Positions 16,222-23,462 of a stretch of DNA of 64,000 bases are shown piece by piece. Every line of letters starts with the position of its first letter. Position 1 is the first letter of the stretch. A program made the translations under genes and the position numbers. This DNA is from a virus. The stretch lies in IMG/VR virus record IMGVR_UViG_3300035670_009638, positions 18,502-82,501 of that record; one strand, 5' to 3'. The notes under the pieces are model-generated. The model ran no database searches. It was given only the letters and a program-made list of their open reading frames with translations, and was not told the origin of the DNA.

Positions 16222-18210
16222 TACTTTTTTAAGTTCACCCCGTCTTGTAGCATAAGTTCCAGGTGTTGCTCGACTTTTAATTGCAGTCAAGTCTTTTGTA
16301 TTTACTTCCACTTCAGTACGAGTTGTTTTTAGTTTTAAAGTTACTTCCTTATCAAGGGTAATCATATCAACAACTTCTTGACCTTCTTTGTAACCATATT
16401 TCAGAACTTTTCTTCTACTAGAGAAAACTTTCATATCGACTTTAGCAATTCGATTATTCTTGTAAGCAATAATCAAGAATTTTCTTTTGCCATCATAGAT
16501 CGTATAATTAACAACATTTTCATTTTCAATTTCGAAGATGTTCATCAAGTAAGTTCCTAGAGAATTATTCTTCGTATCTTCAATCCTGCTTAATTCAATT
16601 TTGTATGCCATACAAGCATCAGTTATCATAACAACTTCAGACTTATTAGTAGCCTCGAAGACTTGAATAATTTCGTCACCTGGTTTCAATGCTGGTTCTT
16701 GTTCGAAATTCTTGAGTTTATAAACGTATCCTTCTTTAGTCAAATGAACTTTAACTGGATAATCAGGAATTGTTTGTTCTTGAATAAGACTTATTGGTTT
16801 TACATTCGTAAGCTCAATAATCTCAGATTGTCTTGGCTTACCATATTTTTCTTTCGTTTCTTCTAAATCGTTGATGATCAACTCGTTCAATCTTTTTTCA
16901 TTTCCAACAATGTCTTTATAATCCTTAATTTTCTTTTCAAGGTTTTCAATGTCCTTGATTTTCTTGACAATGTAATCTTTATTGATGTTTCGAAGTTTCA
17001 TGTCAGCTACTTCTTTTGCTTGCTCTTTGTCGATTCCAAAATGTTTTTGAAGATTCTTTTCAATCATATCTTCTTTAGATTTTCTAATGATATCGATTGC
17101 TTTATCAATATCAAGCAATACTTTTTCCAAACCTCTTAAAATATGAAGCTTCTCACTCATTCTTTTAATATCATAAGTTAAGCTTCTTTGAAGACTTGTT
17201 CTTCTCCATTTTAGCCATTCTTCGATAATGTTCCACACTCCCAGAACTCTTGGTAAATCATTAACAAGAATGTTCATATTGGAACTGTATGTTGATTGGA
17301 GTGGTGTAAATCGATATAACTTTTCAAGGAGCAATTTCATATCTGTTCCACGTCTTGCTGTAACTGTTATAAGCATTCCTCGAAGACCTGTTAAATCTTT
17401 AACATCTGTTACTTCTTTTAATTTCCCAGTTTTAGCGAGCTCAACGATCTTTTCAATTATTGCCTCTCTTGTCGTTGAATATGGAACTTCAGTTATAAGA
17501 ATTTCATTTCCTTCGATTTCAGCTTTTCCACGAATCTTCACTGTTCCAGTTCCTTCAGTATTGATTTGCTTAAATACTTCTAGCTCTTTTACAATGAATC
17601 CTCCAGTAGCAAAATCTGGAACCAAAGTGGTTTTCTTTTTTGTTTTTAGATATTTAATAACTGAGTCACAAAGTTCAATTAAGTTAAATGATGGGGTTGA
17701 TGAGCTAAATCCAACACCAATTCCAGATTGAGCATAAGTTAGTATTGCCGGGAATTTTACCGGAAGAACTTCTGGGATTTTAATTGTTCCATCATAATTG
17801 TCTACAAAATCTACAATATTCTTTTCAAAATCTTTCATCATATCAATAGAGATATCAGATAGTTTAACTTCAGAATATCGGCTTGCTGCTGGAGCTAAGT
17901 CTCTTGATGTATAGTTACCAAAGTTTCCTTTACCGATCAACCATGGATGAGAATGTCTGTCTTTTTGAACCATTCCAACCATCGTTCCATAAGTCGAACC
18001 ATGTGGGTGGTACTTGAAAACTTCTCCTTCAGCATTTGCACTTTTTGTAAACTTAATTGCATTCATTTGTTTCATTGCCCATAAAATTCTTCGATGGGCT
18101 GGTTTCAATCCATCTCTCAAATCTGGCAAAGCTCTGTCAAGAAGAACGTACGCGCTGTAGTTCATCATGTTATCTTGTACGATATTTTCAATTTGTTTAG
18201 TAGTAGTCAA
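16210..18210 (-). CDS. Type II DNA topoisomerase subunit A (GyrA/ParC family)
   Basis: 666 residues. Breaks and rejoins both DNA strands as the A subunit of gyrase/topo IV. The winged-helix core is clear: Asp-Gly-Leu-Lys-Pro-Ala-His-Arg-Arg-Ile near residue 33, His-Pro-His-Gly near 68, and catalytic Tyr112 in Ala-Ala-Ser-Arg-Tyr-Ser-Glu. The C-terminal beta-pinwheel is short (from about 490), closer to ParC than GyrA, and no clear GyrA box is visible. Start is TTG 18210, ten bases from AAGGAGG. The partner B subunit is encoded two genes upstream. Having both subunits is unusual for a phage with this gene set. Confidence 0.9.
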   Translation of the reverse strand: MTTTKQIENIVQDNMMNYSAYVLLDRALPDLRDGLKPAHRRILWAMKQMNAIKFTKSANAEGEVFKYHPHGSTYGTMVGMVQKDRHSHPWLIGKGNFGNYTSRDLAPAASRYSEVKLSDISIDMMKDFEKNIVDFVDNYDGTIKIPEVLPVKFPAILTYAQSGIGVGFSSSTPSFNLIELCDSVIKYLKTKKKTTLVPDFATGGFIVKELEVFKQINTEGTGTVKIRGKAEIEGNEILITEVPYSTTREAIIEKIVELAKTGKLKEVTDVKDLTGLRGMLITVTARRGTDMKLLLEKLYRFTPLQSTYSSNMNILVNDLPRVLGVWNIIEEWLKWRRTSLQRSLTYDIKRMSEKLHILRGLEKVLLDIDKAIDIIRKSKEDMIEKNLQKHFGIDKEQAKEVADMKLRNINKDYIVKKIKDIENLEKKIKDYKDIVGNEKRLNELIINDLEETKEKYGKPRQSEIIELTNVKPISLIQEQTIPDYPVKVHLTKEGYVYKLKNFEQEPALKPGDEIIQVFEATNKSEVVMITDACMAYKIELSRIEDTKNNSLGTYLMNIFEIENENVVNYTIYDGKRKFLIIAYKNNRIAKVDMKVFSSRRKVLKYGYKEGQEVVDMITLDKEVTLKLKTTRTEVEVNTKDLTAIKSRATPGTYATRRGELKKVEVV

Positions 18211-18244
18211 GTTAAGTAACCTCCTTGTTAATCTCTCTCATATA

Positions 18245-18272
18245 TTTATATCTGTCTGAGAGAAAATGTAAA
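18245..18272 (-). promoter_or_regulatory. Promoter, TTTACA-N16-TATAAA
   Basis: -35 at 18267-18272, -10 at 18245-18250. Proximal of two tandem promoters for the topoisomerase A-subunit gene. Confidence 0.65.
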
Positions 18273-18288
18273 TTATATTTCTATAATT

Positions 18289-18317
18289 ATTATATAAAAG
18301 ATATTGTAATTCGTACA
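18289..18317 (-). promoter_or_regulatory. Promoter, TGTACG-N17-TATAAT
   Basis: -35 at 18312-18317, -10 at 18289-18294. Distal tandem promoter of the other class. Confidence 0.7.
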
Positions 18318-18350
18318 TATATTTTTGCAATTTTCAGATAATTTATAAAT

Positions 18351-18381
18351 AAAAACTAGACTGGATAATTCCAGCCTAGTT
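18351..18381 (-). terminator. Rho-independent terminator
   Basis: AACTAGGCTGG / CCAGTCTAGTT stem then TTTATTT, at the end of the 135-aa gene. Confidence 0.85.
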
Positions 18382-18783
18382 TCGTGTTCCAGTATATATT
18401 TTTCCTTCTTCTATCAAGCTATTGATTAAATCACAAACACGATCAAGAGTATTTAAGTCATTTACAATTATTCTATTCGAAATAAAGTTTTTATTCTCTT
18501 TGCTTACAATACCAAATATTTCTTCGTTAAGTGGATTTTTTAGGTTTGTGTCTATATAAAAGGTTCCAATTGAGTTTTTATTAAGTCTTACTCCACCGAG
18601 AGTTTTTAGTGTATCAGAATCTTTAAGATATAACCAAGGCCTATTAACACTTTTCTTTGTTACAATATTGCACTTCAATTCTAGAAATTCAGAAAGCTTT
18701 TTAGGATCTTTTATATTTTCAGAAGTAACGGTAATTGTCTCAACGTGCTTTTTTTCAAATGTCAATGTTTCAATTTGAGTCAT
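18376..18783 (-). CDS. Hypothetical protein between topoisomerase subunit genes (135 aa)
   Basis: No family recognised. Mixed alpha/beta composition, Lys/Asn-rich, with no Cys pairs, membrane segment or nucleotide motif. The ATG follows GGGGGTGTTTTTAAA. Its place between the two topoisomerase genes suggests, weakly, an accessory role. Confidence 0.6.
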   Translation of the reverse strand: MTQIETLTFEKKHVETITVTSENIKDPKKLSEFLELKCNIVTKKSVNRPWLYLKDSDTLKTLGGVRLNKNSIGTFYIDTNLKNPLNEEIFGIVSKENKNFISNRIIVNDLNTLDRVCDLINSLIEEGKIYTGTRN

Positions 18784-18813
18784 TTTAAAAACACCCCCTT
18801 TTGAGTTCTTATT

Positions 18814-18842
18814 ATTATATTACTTGAATTTATTCAATAAAA
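18814..18842 (-). promoter_or_regulatory. Weak promoter candidate
   Basis: -10 TATAAT (18814-18819) with a poor -35 TTTTAT at 17-bp spacing. Confidence 0.35.
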
Positions 18843-18864
18843 CAATTTTTTCATTTTTTTATTA

Positions 18865-18900
18865 AAAAACAAGTAGAAAGCATCAATCGATGCTCTCTAC
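18865..18900 (-). terminator. Rho-independent terminator of topoisomerase B-subunit gene
   Basis: GTAGAGAGCATC / GATGCTTTCTAC 12-bp stem, then TTGTTTTTTAAT. Overlaps the stop codon region. Confidence 0.9.
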
Positions 18901-20796
18901 ATAGTTATGGAGATTTTCTGAAATATACTGTCTTCTGTTGGATGAATCAATTCCCATCCACGTTTCGAGGGAATCAATCATTGATTTTGCATCCTCGACA
19001 GTTACTTTTATCAAGTCTCTTGTTTCAGGATTCATTGCTGTTTCTGCCATAGTTTCAGCATCCAATTCCCCAAGTCCTTTACAACGGGCAACTGTTTTTA
19101 CATTTTGTAATGTATGAAGTTTTTCTTCCTTTTCTTTTTCAGAATAGAAGTAAATCATATTATCATCTTTTAACTTCACTTCGTACAATGGAGTTTGAGC
19201 AATATAAACATATCCTTGTTTAATTAATTCTGGCATTAGTCTGTAGAACATAGTAATAATTAAGCAGGCAATTTGATGACCATCTGGGTCAGCATCTGTA
19301 CTTATGATTATCTTCCCGAATCTCAACTTTTTAATATCAAAATTTTCGAGGTCTTTATTTTTCTTGTCTGTCTGAATACCACAACCTAGAACCTTAACTA
19401 AGTCAGTTATGACTTGGTTTTTAAAGATTGTTGTATAATCTGATTTCAGACAGTTTAAGATTTTTCCTCGAAGTGGATATGCTGCCTGATACATTGCATC
19501 TCTGGCCAAAACAATAGAACCTAAAGCTGAGTTACCTTCCGCAATAAACAATTCTGAATCTGGTCCGTGTTTTTTACAATCAACAAGTTTTTCAACTTTG
19601 TTCCCAATACCATCCACTTTTTCTGTGAGTTTTTTCTTTAAAGCTTTTTTAGCTTTAAGAGACTGAGCATTATGTTTTTGTACTGCCAATAAATGATTGA
19701 TCAGCTTTTTTAATCCTTTTTCATTTTCAACTTTAAGAACTTCTAATAATTGAACTGCATGCTTTTGTGCAATTTTTTTATATAGCTTCTTATTGGTTGA
19801 AAGTTTAGTCTGGTTTTGGAATTCTCCCTTATTTGATAATGCTACCAATACAAAGCTTACTGAAGATTCAACATCAGACATTGTAAATGAGGTTACTCCT
19901 TTAGGAAATAACTTATTATCTTTACAATACTTATTTGCAAATTGACGTATTCCAGAAATAACTCCATCGTTGAAACTTCCACCTTCAGCTAGGTAGGTTA
20001 GGTTTAAGTAAGATTCTTGGATTGGCTCAGCTGTGGTAGAAAATATAAGCTCGATACTGTTCTTTTCATCTTCATCATCATATAAAGTTACTGGAGAAGT
20101 TATGATTGGTGAAGTTGATGAATTTCCAATAATTTCACCATAATAATCTTGAATGCTTCCATAATGGAATTCATGTGATTCTTCTTTATGCTTAAAGAAA
20201 AGTTTAACTTTTGGAGATCCAACAGCAAACCTTTTTACAATATCTTTAACTTCATCTTTATCATAAGTCGTAATAGGATAAACTTCTGGGTCCAACTTAA
20301 AAGTAATTGATGTTCCATGTAAGTTCTTATCACATTTTTCTTTCTTTAAGTCTTGAACAAGTTCTCCACCATTTTCAAATTTCAATGAATGTTTATATCC
20401 ATTGTAATATGCTTCAACATAGAAAATGGAAGATGTATAACATAAAACTGTATTACCAACACCATTAGTTCCGGTTGTAGTTGAATCAGTAGTTTCATAT
20501 TTTGTACCGGCGAACAGGGTTCTGAATAGAAGTTCGTAATTCTTGACTCCATCTGTTTTACCATCAATAGGAATTCCACGACCTGTATCTTTTACAGTTA
20601 TTGTCTGTAAATCATCATGGAGTTCAACTGTTACAACTCCTTCATCAAAGTTATTAATTACTTCATCAGTTCCATTTGCAATAACTTCTTTTAAACCATG
20701 ATAGTAGTTGTCTCTTGAACCATACCAAACAGAAATTTTTTCTCTAGCTTTCTCTCTGTCATTCAATACTCGGATTCTGTCATTATTAGTAGTCAT
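18883..20796 (-). CDS. Type II DNA topoisomerase subunit B (GyrB/ParE family)
   Basis: 637 residues from ATG 20796, which follows AGGAGGAATTGCTTA. It has the GHKL ATPase (Glu-Val-Ile-Ala-Asn-Gly-Thr-Asp-Glu near residue 36; Asp-Thr-Gly-Arg-Gly-Ile-Pro near 66; Gly-Thr-Asn-Gly-Val-Gly near 110), the transducer, and the TOPRIM domain with Glu-Gly-Asn-Ser-Ala near 423 and Asp-Ala-Asp-Pro-Asp-Gly near 505. Pairs with the A subunit encoded downstream to supply decatenation or supercoiling during phage replication. The ATPase motif reads Asn-Gly-Thr-Asp-Glu where host enzymes usually have Asn-Ser/Ala-x-Asp-Glu. Confidence 0.9.
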   Translation of the reverse strand: MTTNNDRIRVLNDREKAREKISVWYGSRDNYYHGLKEVIANGTDEVINNFDEGVVTVELHDDLQTITVKDTGRGIPIDGKTDGVKNYELLFRTLFAGTKYETTDSTTTGTNGVGNTVLCYTSSIFYVEAYYNGYKHSLKFENGGELVQDLKKEKCDKNLHGTSITFKLDPEVYPITTYDKDEVKDIVKRFAVGSPKVKLFFKHKEESHEFHYGSIQDYYGEIIGNSSTSPIITSPVTLYDDEDEKNSIELIFSTTAEPIQESYLNLTYLAEGGSFNDGVISGIRQFANKYCKDNKLFPKGVTSFTMSDVESSVSFVLVALSNKGEFQNQTKLSTNKKLYKKIAQKHAVQLLEVLKVENEKGLKKLINHLLAVQKHNAQSLKAKKALKKKLTEKVDGIGNKVEKLVDCKKHGPDSELFIAEGNSALGSIVLARDAMYQAAYPLRGKILNCLKSDYTTIFKNQVITDLVKVLGCGIQTDKKNKDLENFDIKKLRFGKIIISTDADPDGHQIACLIITMFYRLMPELIKQGYVYIAQTPLYEVKLKDDNMIYFYSEKEKEEKLHTLQNVKTVARCKGLGELDAETMAETAMNPETRDLIKVTVEDAKSMIDSLETWMGIDSSNRRQYISENLHNYVESID

Positions 20797-20852
20797 TAAG
20801 CAATTCCTCCTAAAAAGTTTTTCCAATATTTGGAAATATCTCTCTAATAATT

Positions 20853-20880
20853 ATTATATCAAGTTCCGTAAAAACGTAAA
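20853..20880 (-). promoter_or_regulatory. Promoter, TTTACG-N16-TATAAT
   Basis: -35 at 20875-20880, -10 at 20853-20858, followed by the shared TTAGAGAGATAT leader. Drives the topoisomerase B-subunit gene. Confidence 0.75.
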
Positions 20881-20904
20881 CACTTTTTAGGAGGGTTTTT
20901 TCTT

Positions 20905-21849
20905 TTATTTGTCATCATTTAACCAATCGTATAATACACTCTTACCAGTAGAAGAATAATCAAAAACATAAAACTGTTCTTTCTTGTAAGTGAAAGCTTG
21001 CTCTACCCATTCTTTAATTAGACCTCTCATATTCTTTATGTCTTTAACTCTAGTAAGCATCTTAACTACCGTATTACTAAACTCGTAATCATTTAAAGCT
21101 TCAGGATCTTCCATAGAGCAATCAGGAATTATAAATCCTTTAGAAATTTGGTATTTATAAGCATCTTCAATTTCTAGTATTTGAGAAGCATTTAAATAGA
21201 TTTGTTTATTAACAATCATAACCTTAATCCTATTCTTTAATTCTTGAGGTAAATTACAATCCCATAGTATTTCATATATATCTACTAGATTAGGATTAGG
21301 ATTAAGATTTTTATTTATATTTATTTCTTTTATATCTGTTTTATTTATATCTATTTTATTTAATAGGTGCTCGTTTTCAACAGTTGAAAATGAACTGTTG
21401 ATGTTCAATTGTTGATTTTCAGCACTTGAAGAAACCTTGATTTGACGCGATTCTTTCAATTGTTGATTTTCGTCAATTGAAAGTAAATGACCAAAAGTGC
21501 TGCTAATTTCCATAATCTTGAAGTCTACTTGTACTTCCTCAATTAGCTCAACTACTTCTTCATCAGAAAAAGGAACGTCTGAAATATGATAGATATGTTC
21601 ATTCTTTTTTCCATTTCTGTACTTTATATCAATCCAAAATTTCTTTTCTTCCAATTCTTTAATTGCATGAGAAATAGCAGCTCTACCAAACTTTGAATAT
21701 AGCTGCATTTTTCTAATCTCCCAAGTTTCTGGTAAAGACATTAAATGAGCTATCAAACCGATAGATCTAATATCTTCCAAATTTTGAAGAGGATTATTAT
21801 GGATTTGCGCATACTTGACTGTCTTCCTACGTTTAATGATATTTGACAT
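20905..21849 (-). CDS. Winged-helix replication initiator-like protein
   Basis: 314 residues from ATG 21849 (AAGGAGCGACAAATT before it; the longer frame to 21912 is inside the structured leader). Residues ~18-75 form a winged helix (Ile-Gly-Leu-Ile-Ala-His-Leu-Met then Phe-Gly-Arg-Ala-Ala-Ile-Ser-His-Ala-Ile-Lys-Glu-Leu) as in phage and plasmid replication initiators. Residues ~120-190 are a low-complexity Asn/Ile/Lys linker that coincides with DNA repeats and an AT-rich tract; the C-terminal ~120 residues are helical and could be a DnaD-like or helicase-loader contact domain. The layout mirrors lambda O or SPP1 gp38. Function is inferred. Confidence 0.65.
   Translation of the reverse strand: MSNIIKRRKTVKYAQIHNNPLQNLEDIRSIGLIAHLMSLPETWEIRKMQLYSKFGRAAISHAIKELEEKKFWIDIKYRNGKKNEHIYHISDVPFSDEEVVELIEEVQVDFKIMEISSTFGHLLSIDENQQLKESRQIKVSSSAENQQLNINSSFSTVENEHLLNKIDINKTDIKEININKNLNPNPNLVDIYEILWDCNLPQELKNRIKVMIVNKQIYLNASQILEIEDAYKYQISKGFIIPDCSMEDPEALNDYEFSNTVVKMLTRVKDIKNMRGLIKEWVEQAFTYKKEQFYVFDYSSTGKSVLYDWLNDDK
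21281..21490 (-). other. Putative origin of replication inside the initiator gene
   Basis: Two identical 17-bp repeats TTCAATTGTTGATTTTC (21404-21420, 21455-21471), a perfect dyad TTTTCAAC-A-GTTGAAAA (21374-21390), a 10-bp inverted repeat CTTTCAATTG / CAATTGAAAG (21453-21462, 21474-21483), and next to them an AT-rich block with iterated TTTATTTATAT-like units (about 21290-21360). Iterons plus an unwinding region within the initiator gene is the arrangement in lambda O and SPP1 gene 38. Confidence 0.6.
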
Positions 21850-21977
21850 AATTTGTCGCTCCTTTTCTTCTTGATTTTTAGGAGCAACACCTGATATAAT
21901 AAAGTAAACCAAATTAAATGCACTTGTGAACTTTGGTCGGGGATCAGGTGTTGCAGTAGACGAGTTGGCGCTCGTCT
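21850..21977 (-). promoter_or_regulatory. Structured mRNA leader with alternative folds sequestering the initiator RBS
   Basis: Elements on the transcript, in order: hairpin TAGACGAG / CTCGTCTA; a perfect 12-bp long-range stem GCAACACCTGAT (DNA 21943-21954) with ATCAGGTGTTGC (21884-21895), nested ACCAAA / TTTGGT; and an 8-bp stem GTTGCTCC (21881-21888) with GGAGCGAC (21855-21862) that contains the AAGGAGC ribosome binding site. The last two stems share the GTTGC bases and cannot form together. Confidence 0.6.
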
Positions 21978-21983
21978 ATTTTT

Positions 21984-22012
21984 ATTATAATCTTAATTAT
22001 TGATACCGTAAA
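21984..22012 (-). promoter_or_regulatory. Promoter of the replication initiator, TTTACG-N17-TATAAT
   Basis: -35 at 22007-22012, -10 at 21984-21989. Its -35 lies five bases from the -35 of the divergent small-RNA promoter. Confidence 0.8.
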
Positions 22013-22017
22013 TTGAA

Positions 22018-22046
22018 TTGACGATATAACCTCAACATGGTAAAAT
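22018..22046 (+). promoter_or_regulatory. Promoter of the small RNA, TTGACG-N17-TG-n-TAAAAT
   Basis: -35 TTGACG at 22018-22023, 17-bp spacer, -10 TAAAAT at 22041-22046 with an extended TGG just before it. Confidence 0.7.
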
Positions 22047-22052
22047 ATAAGT

Positions 22053-22118
22053 AGTAGTTGAGTTAAGCAATTAACTTGTTGTCCTGAATCTTTCCTCCGA
22101 TTGGTTCAGGACCTTTTT
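22053..22118 (+). ncRNA. Putative trans-acting small RNA with anti-RBS terminator loop
   Basis: About 65 nt from the predicted start at 22053 to the U-tract at 22114-22118. Hairpin 1 is AGTTAA-GCAA-TTAACT; hairpin 2 is GTCCTGAA / TTCAGGAC with a 16-nt loop containing TTTCCTCCGATTGG. The 5' segment AGTAGTTGAGTTAAGC is complementary to a motif repeated at the starts of many leftward genes, and the loop is complementary to their common ribosome binding site AATCGGAGG. No open reading frame with a ribosome binding site lies in it. Confidence 0.6.
22081..22118 (+). terminator. Rho-independent terminator of the small RNA
   Basis: GTCCTGAA / TTCAGGAC eight-bp stem followed by CTTTTT on the plus strand. 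On the minus strand the stem is followed by AACAAG, so it is not a terminator for the leftward gene. Confidence 0.75.
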
Positions 22119-22473
22119 ATGTATATTCATCAAAGAATGGCTCTAAGTATTCTGATTTTCCACAGGTGGGACAGACCTCTACAGAATTGGAAACTTTATT
22201 ACATAATTCGCAATATGCTTTTCCTTTTCTCTCATCATCAATTACTTCCTCAACATATTCTTCCATAATTCTTATTCCTTTTTTAGTTATTCCAGGTATA
22301 GGCTTAGTATTAAATTCATGCTTAAATAACATTTCAGTATCTACTTCAATAATTTTTCCAGCTAATTTTTTTAATGCTCTTTCCCATTTATCTTTTCCGT
22401 TGTATGTACCATTCCAGTCTGTATGTTCTTGTATGTATAGTTCGGCAGCATCTTTTCTGATTCTAATCTTCAC
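22117..22473 (-). CDS. Hypothetical protein with C-terminal zinc ribbon (118 aa)
   Basis: Start chosen at GTG 22473, behind GGGGAGGTGAGAAC; the ATG 18 bases upstream lies before that ribosome binding site. The N-terminus is Lys/Arg-rich; the C-terminal 35 residues have Cys-Glu-Leu-Cys and Cys-Pro-Thr-Cys, a zinc ribbon. No catalytic motif. Family not recognised. Confidence 0.6.
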   Translation of the reverse strand: MKIRIRKDAAELYIQEHTDWNGTYNGKDKWERALKKLAGKIIEVDTEMLFKHEFNTKPIPGITKKGIRIMEEYVEEVIDDERKGKAYCELCNKVSNSVEVCPTCGKSEYLEPFFDEYT

Positions 22474-22496
22474 GTTCTCACCTCCCCACAAATATA

Positions 22497-22525
22497 ATTA
22501 TAAATCATTTCTACAAAAAAGAAAA
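22497..22525 (-). promoter_or_regulatory. Weak promoter candidate
   Basis: -10 TATAAT at 22497-22502; -35 TTTTCT at 17-bp spacing is poor. Confidence 0.35.
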
Positions 22526-22539
22526 TATAAGTAAAAAAA

Positions 22540-22573
22540 CAAATAAAAAAATAAGCTCAGAAAAGAGCTTATT
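22540..22573 (-). terminator. Rho-independent terminator of thymidine kinase gene
   Basis: AATAAGCTC / GAGCTTATT nine-bp stem followed by TTTTTATTTG. Confidence 0.85.
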
Positions 22574-22581
22574 TCAAGTTT

Positions 22582-23154
22582 TTAGCTAAAATAATGTTTT
22601 TTACAATAAGCAAGATATTTACTCTTCTCTTCTACGAATGTATCACCATTTCTTGCTACTTTTCCATTAACAATTCTAGCGTTGTATTCTGCTATAGATT
22701 CGCAGTTATCATGCTGACAATTCATAGGAATGTTGGAAATGTTCATTGGCTCTATTTCACTTAATAGGTAACTCGAACCTTCAAAGTAGTCACCAGTGAA
22801 TGTAGTTGATAATCCGTAGAAATGAATATCAATTCCATTTTCAATTGCCCCGTTCAAAATTTTTGATAAAGTCATTTTATTTAAAAATTGAACTTCATCA
22901 ATATAAACTGTTTCAAGTTCTGGAACTGAAAAAAATAAATTAACAAATCTTATGACCTTTTCATGTTCATTAGCATTTATATTGATCGAGAAAATAAATT
23001 GTCCATTTCTACTTTCAATTGTACCAATGGTTCCTGTTTCTTCTTCTAATTTTGCAGAAAGAGTAATACATAAAGTATTATCTTTTTTAATTTTTTCAAT
23101 TAAAGATTTTGATTTCCCTGAACCCATAAGTCCAGTAGTAAAAGTTGCAACCAT
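22582..23154 (-). CDS. tdk: Thymidine kinase
   Basis: 190 residues; phosphorylates thymidine with ATP for phage dNTP supply. P-loop Gly-Leu-Met-Gly-Ser-Gly-Lys-Ser at residues 8-15, the DExQ-type strand Tyr-Ile-Asp-Glu-Val-Gln-Phe near 85, and the lasso region Tyr-Gly-Leu-Ser-Thr-Thr-Phe-Thr-Gly-Asp-Tyr-Phe-Glu-Gly-Ser near 113. Cys pairs near 143-149 and a late Cys could bind the structural zinc. ATG preceded by GGAGGAAAATAAT. Confidence 0.88.
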   Translation of the reverse strand: MVATFTTGLMGSGKSKSLIEKIKKDNTLCITLSAKLEEETGTIGTIESRNGQFIFSININANEHEKVIRFVNLFFSVPELETVYIDEVQFLNKMTLSKILNGAIENGIDIHFYGLSTTFTGDYFEGSSYLLSEIEPMNISNIPMNCQHDNCESIAEYNARIVNGKVARNGDTFVEEKSKYLAYCKKHYFS

Positions 23155-23193
23155 ATTATTTTCCTCCTGGTATAGTAGTTGAATTACATTGTA

Positions 23194-23221
23194 ATTATAT
23201 CTGCACCAGGGAAAACGTAAA
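23194..23221 (-). promoter_or_regulatory. Promoter, TTTACG-N16-TATAAT
   Basis: -35 at 23216-23221, -10 at 23194-23199. Leader includes TTCAACTACTA before the ribosome binding site. Drives thymidine kinase. Confidence 0.8.
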
Positions 23222-23236
23222 TTTCAATTCTCATAA

Positions 23237-23461
23237 TTATACTGGTCTTTTTATACTGGGCTTATCATCCTCATCTTCATCATCCAATATGCCTTTTTCT
23301 TCAAGTTTCATAACTATATAATCGTAGTCTTTTATTGGAAGAATTTCTCCGTAGATTCTAGAATACCTTTTACATAGATCGGACACAAACTGGTCAAAAG
23401 ATTGACCAGCTGTGAAGATCCCTTCATTTTTTATTTTCATCAATTTTTCTTTTGAGTCCAT
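23237..23461 (-). CDS. Hypothetical protein (74 aa)
   Basis: Small acidic-tailed protein, third gene after the amidoligase and cyclotransferase genes. It follows the latter after 1 base, so is probably translationally coupled. C-terminus is Asp/Glu-rich then Lys-Pro-Ser-Ile-Lys-Arg. No family recognised. Confidence 0.55.
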   Translation of the reverse strand: MDSKEKLMKIKNEGIFTAGQSFDQFVSDLCKRYSRIYGEILPIKDYDYIVMKLEEKGILDDEDEDDKPSIKRPV

Positions 23462-23462
23462 A

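Noticed and set aside
17228-17731. 167-aa plus-strand frame antisense to the topoisomerase A gene
   Set aside because: Shadow of a clearly coding gene on the other strand; no promoter or ribosome binding site.
22081-22112. Hairpin as terminator for the leftward zinc-ribbon gene
   Set aside because: On the minus strand no U-tract follows; the U-tract is on the plus strand, fitting the small RNA instead.
22166-22534. 122-aa plus-strand frame
   Set aside because: Antisense to the zinc-ribbon gene, no ribosome binding site; sequence composition is a reverse image of that gene.
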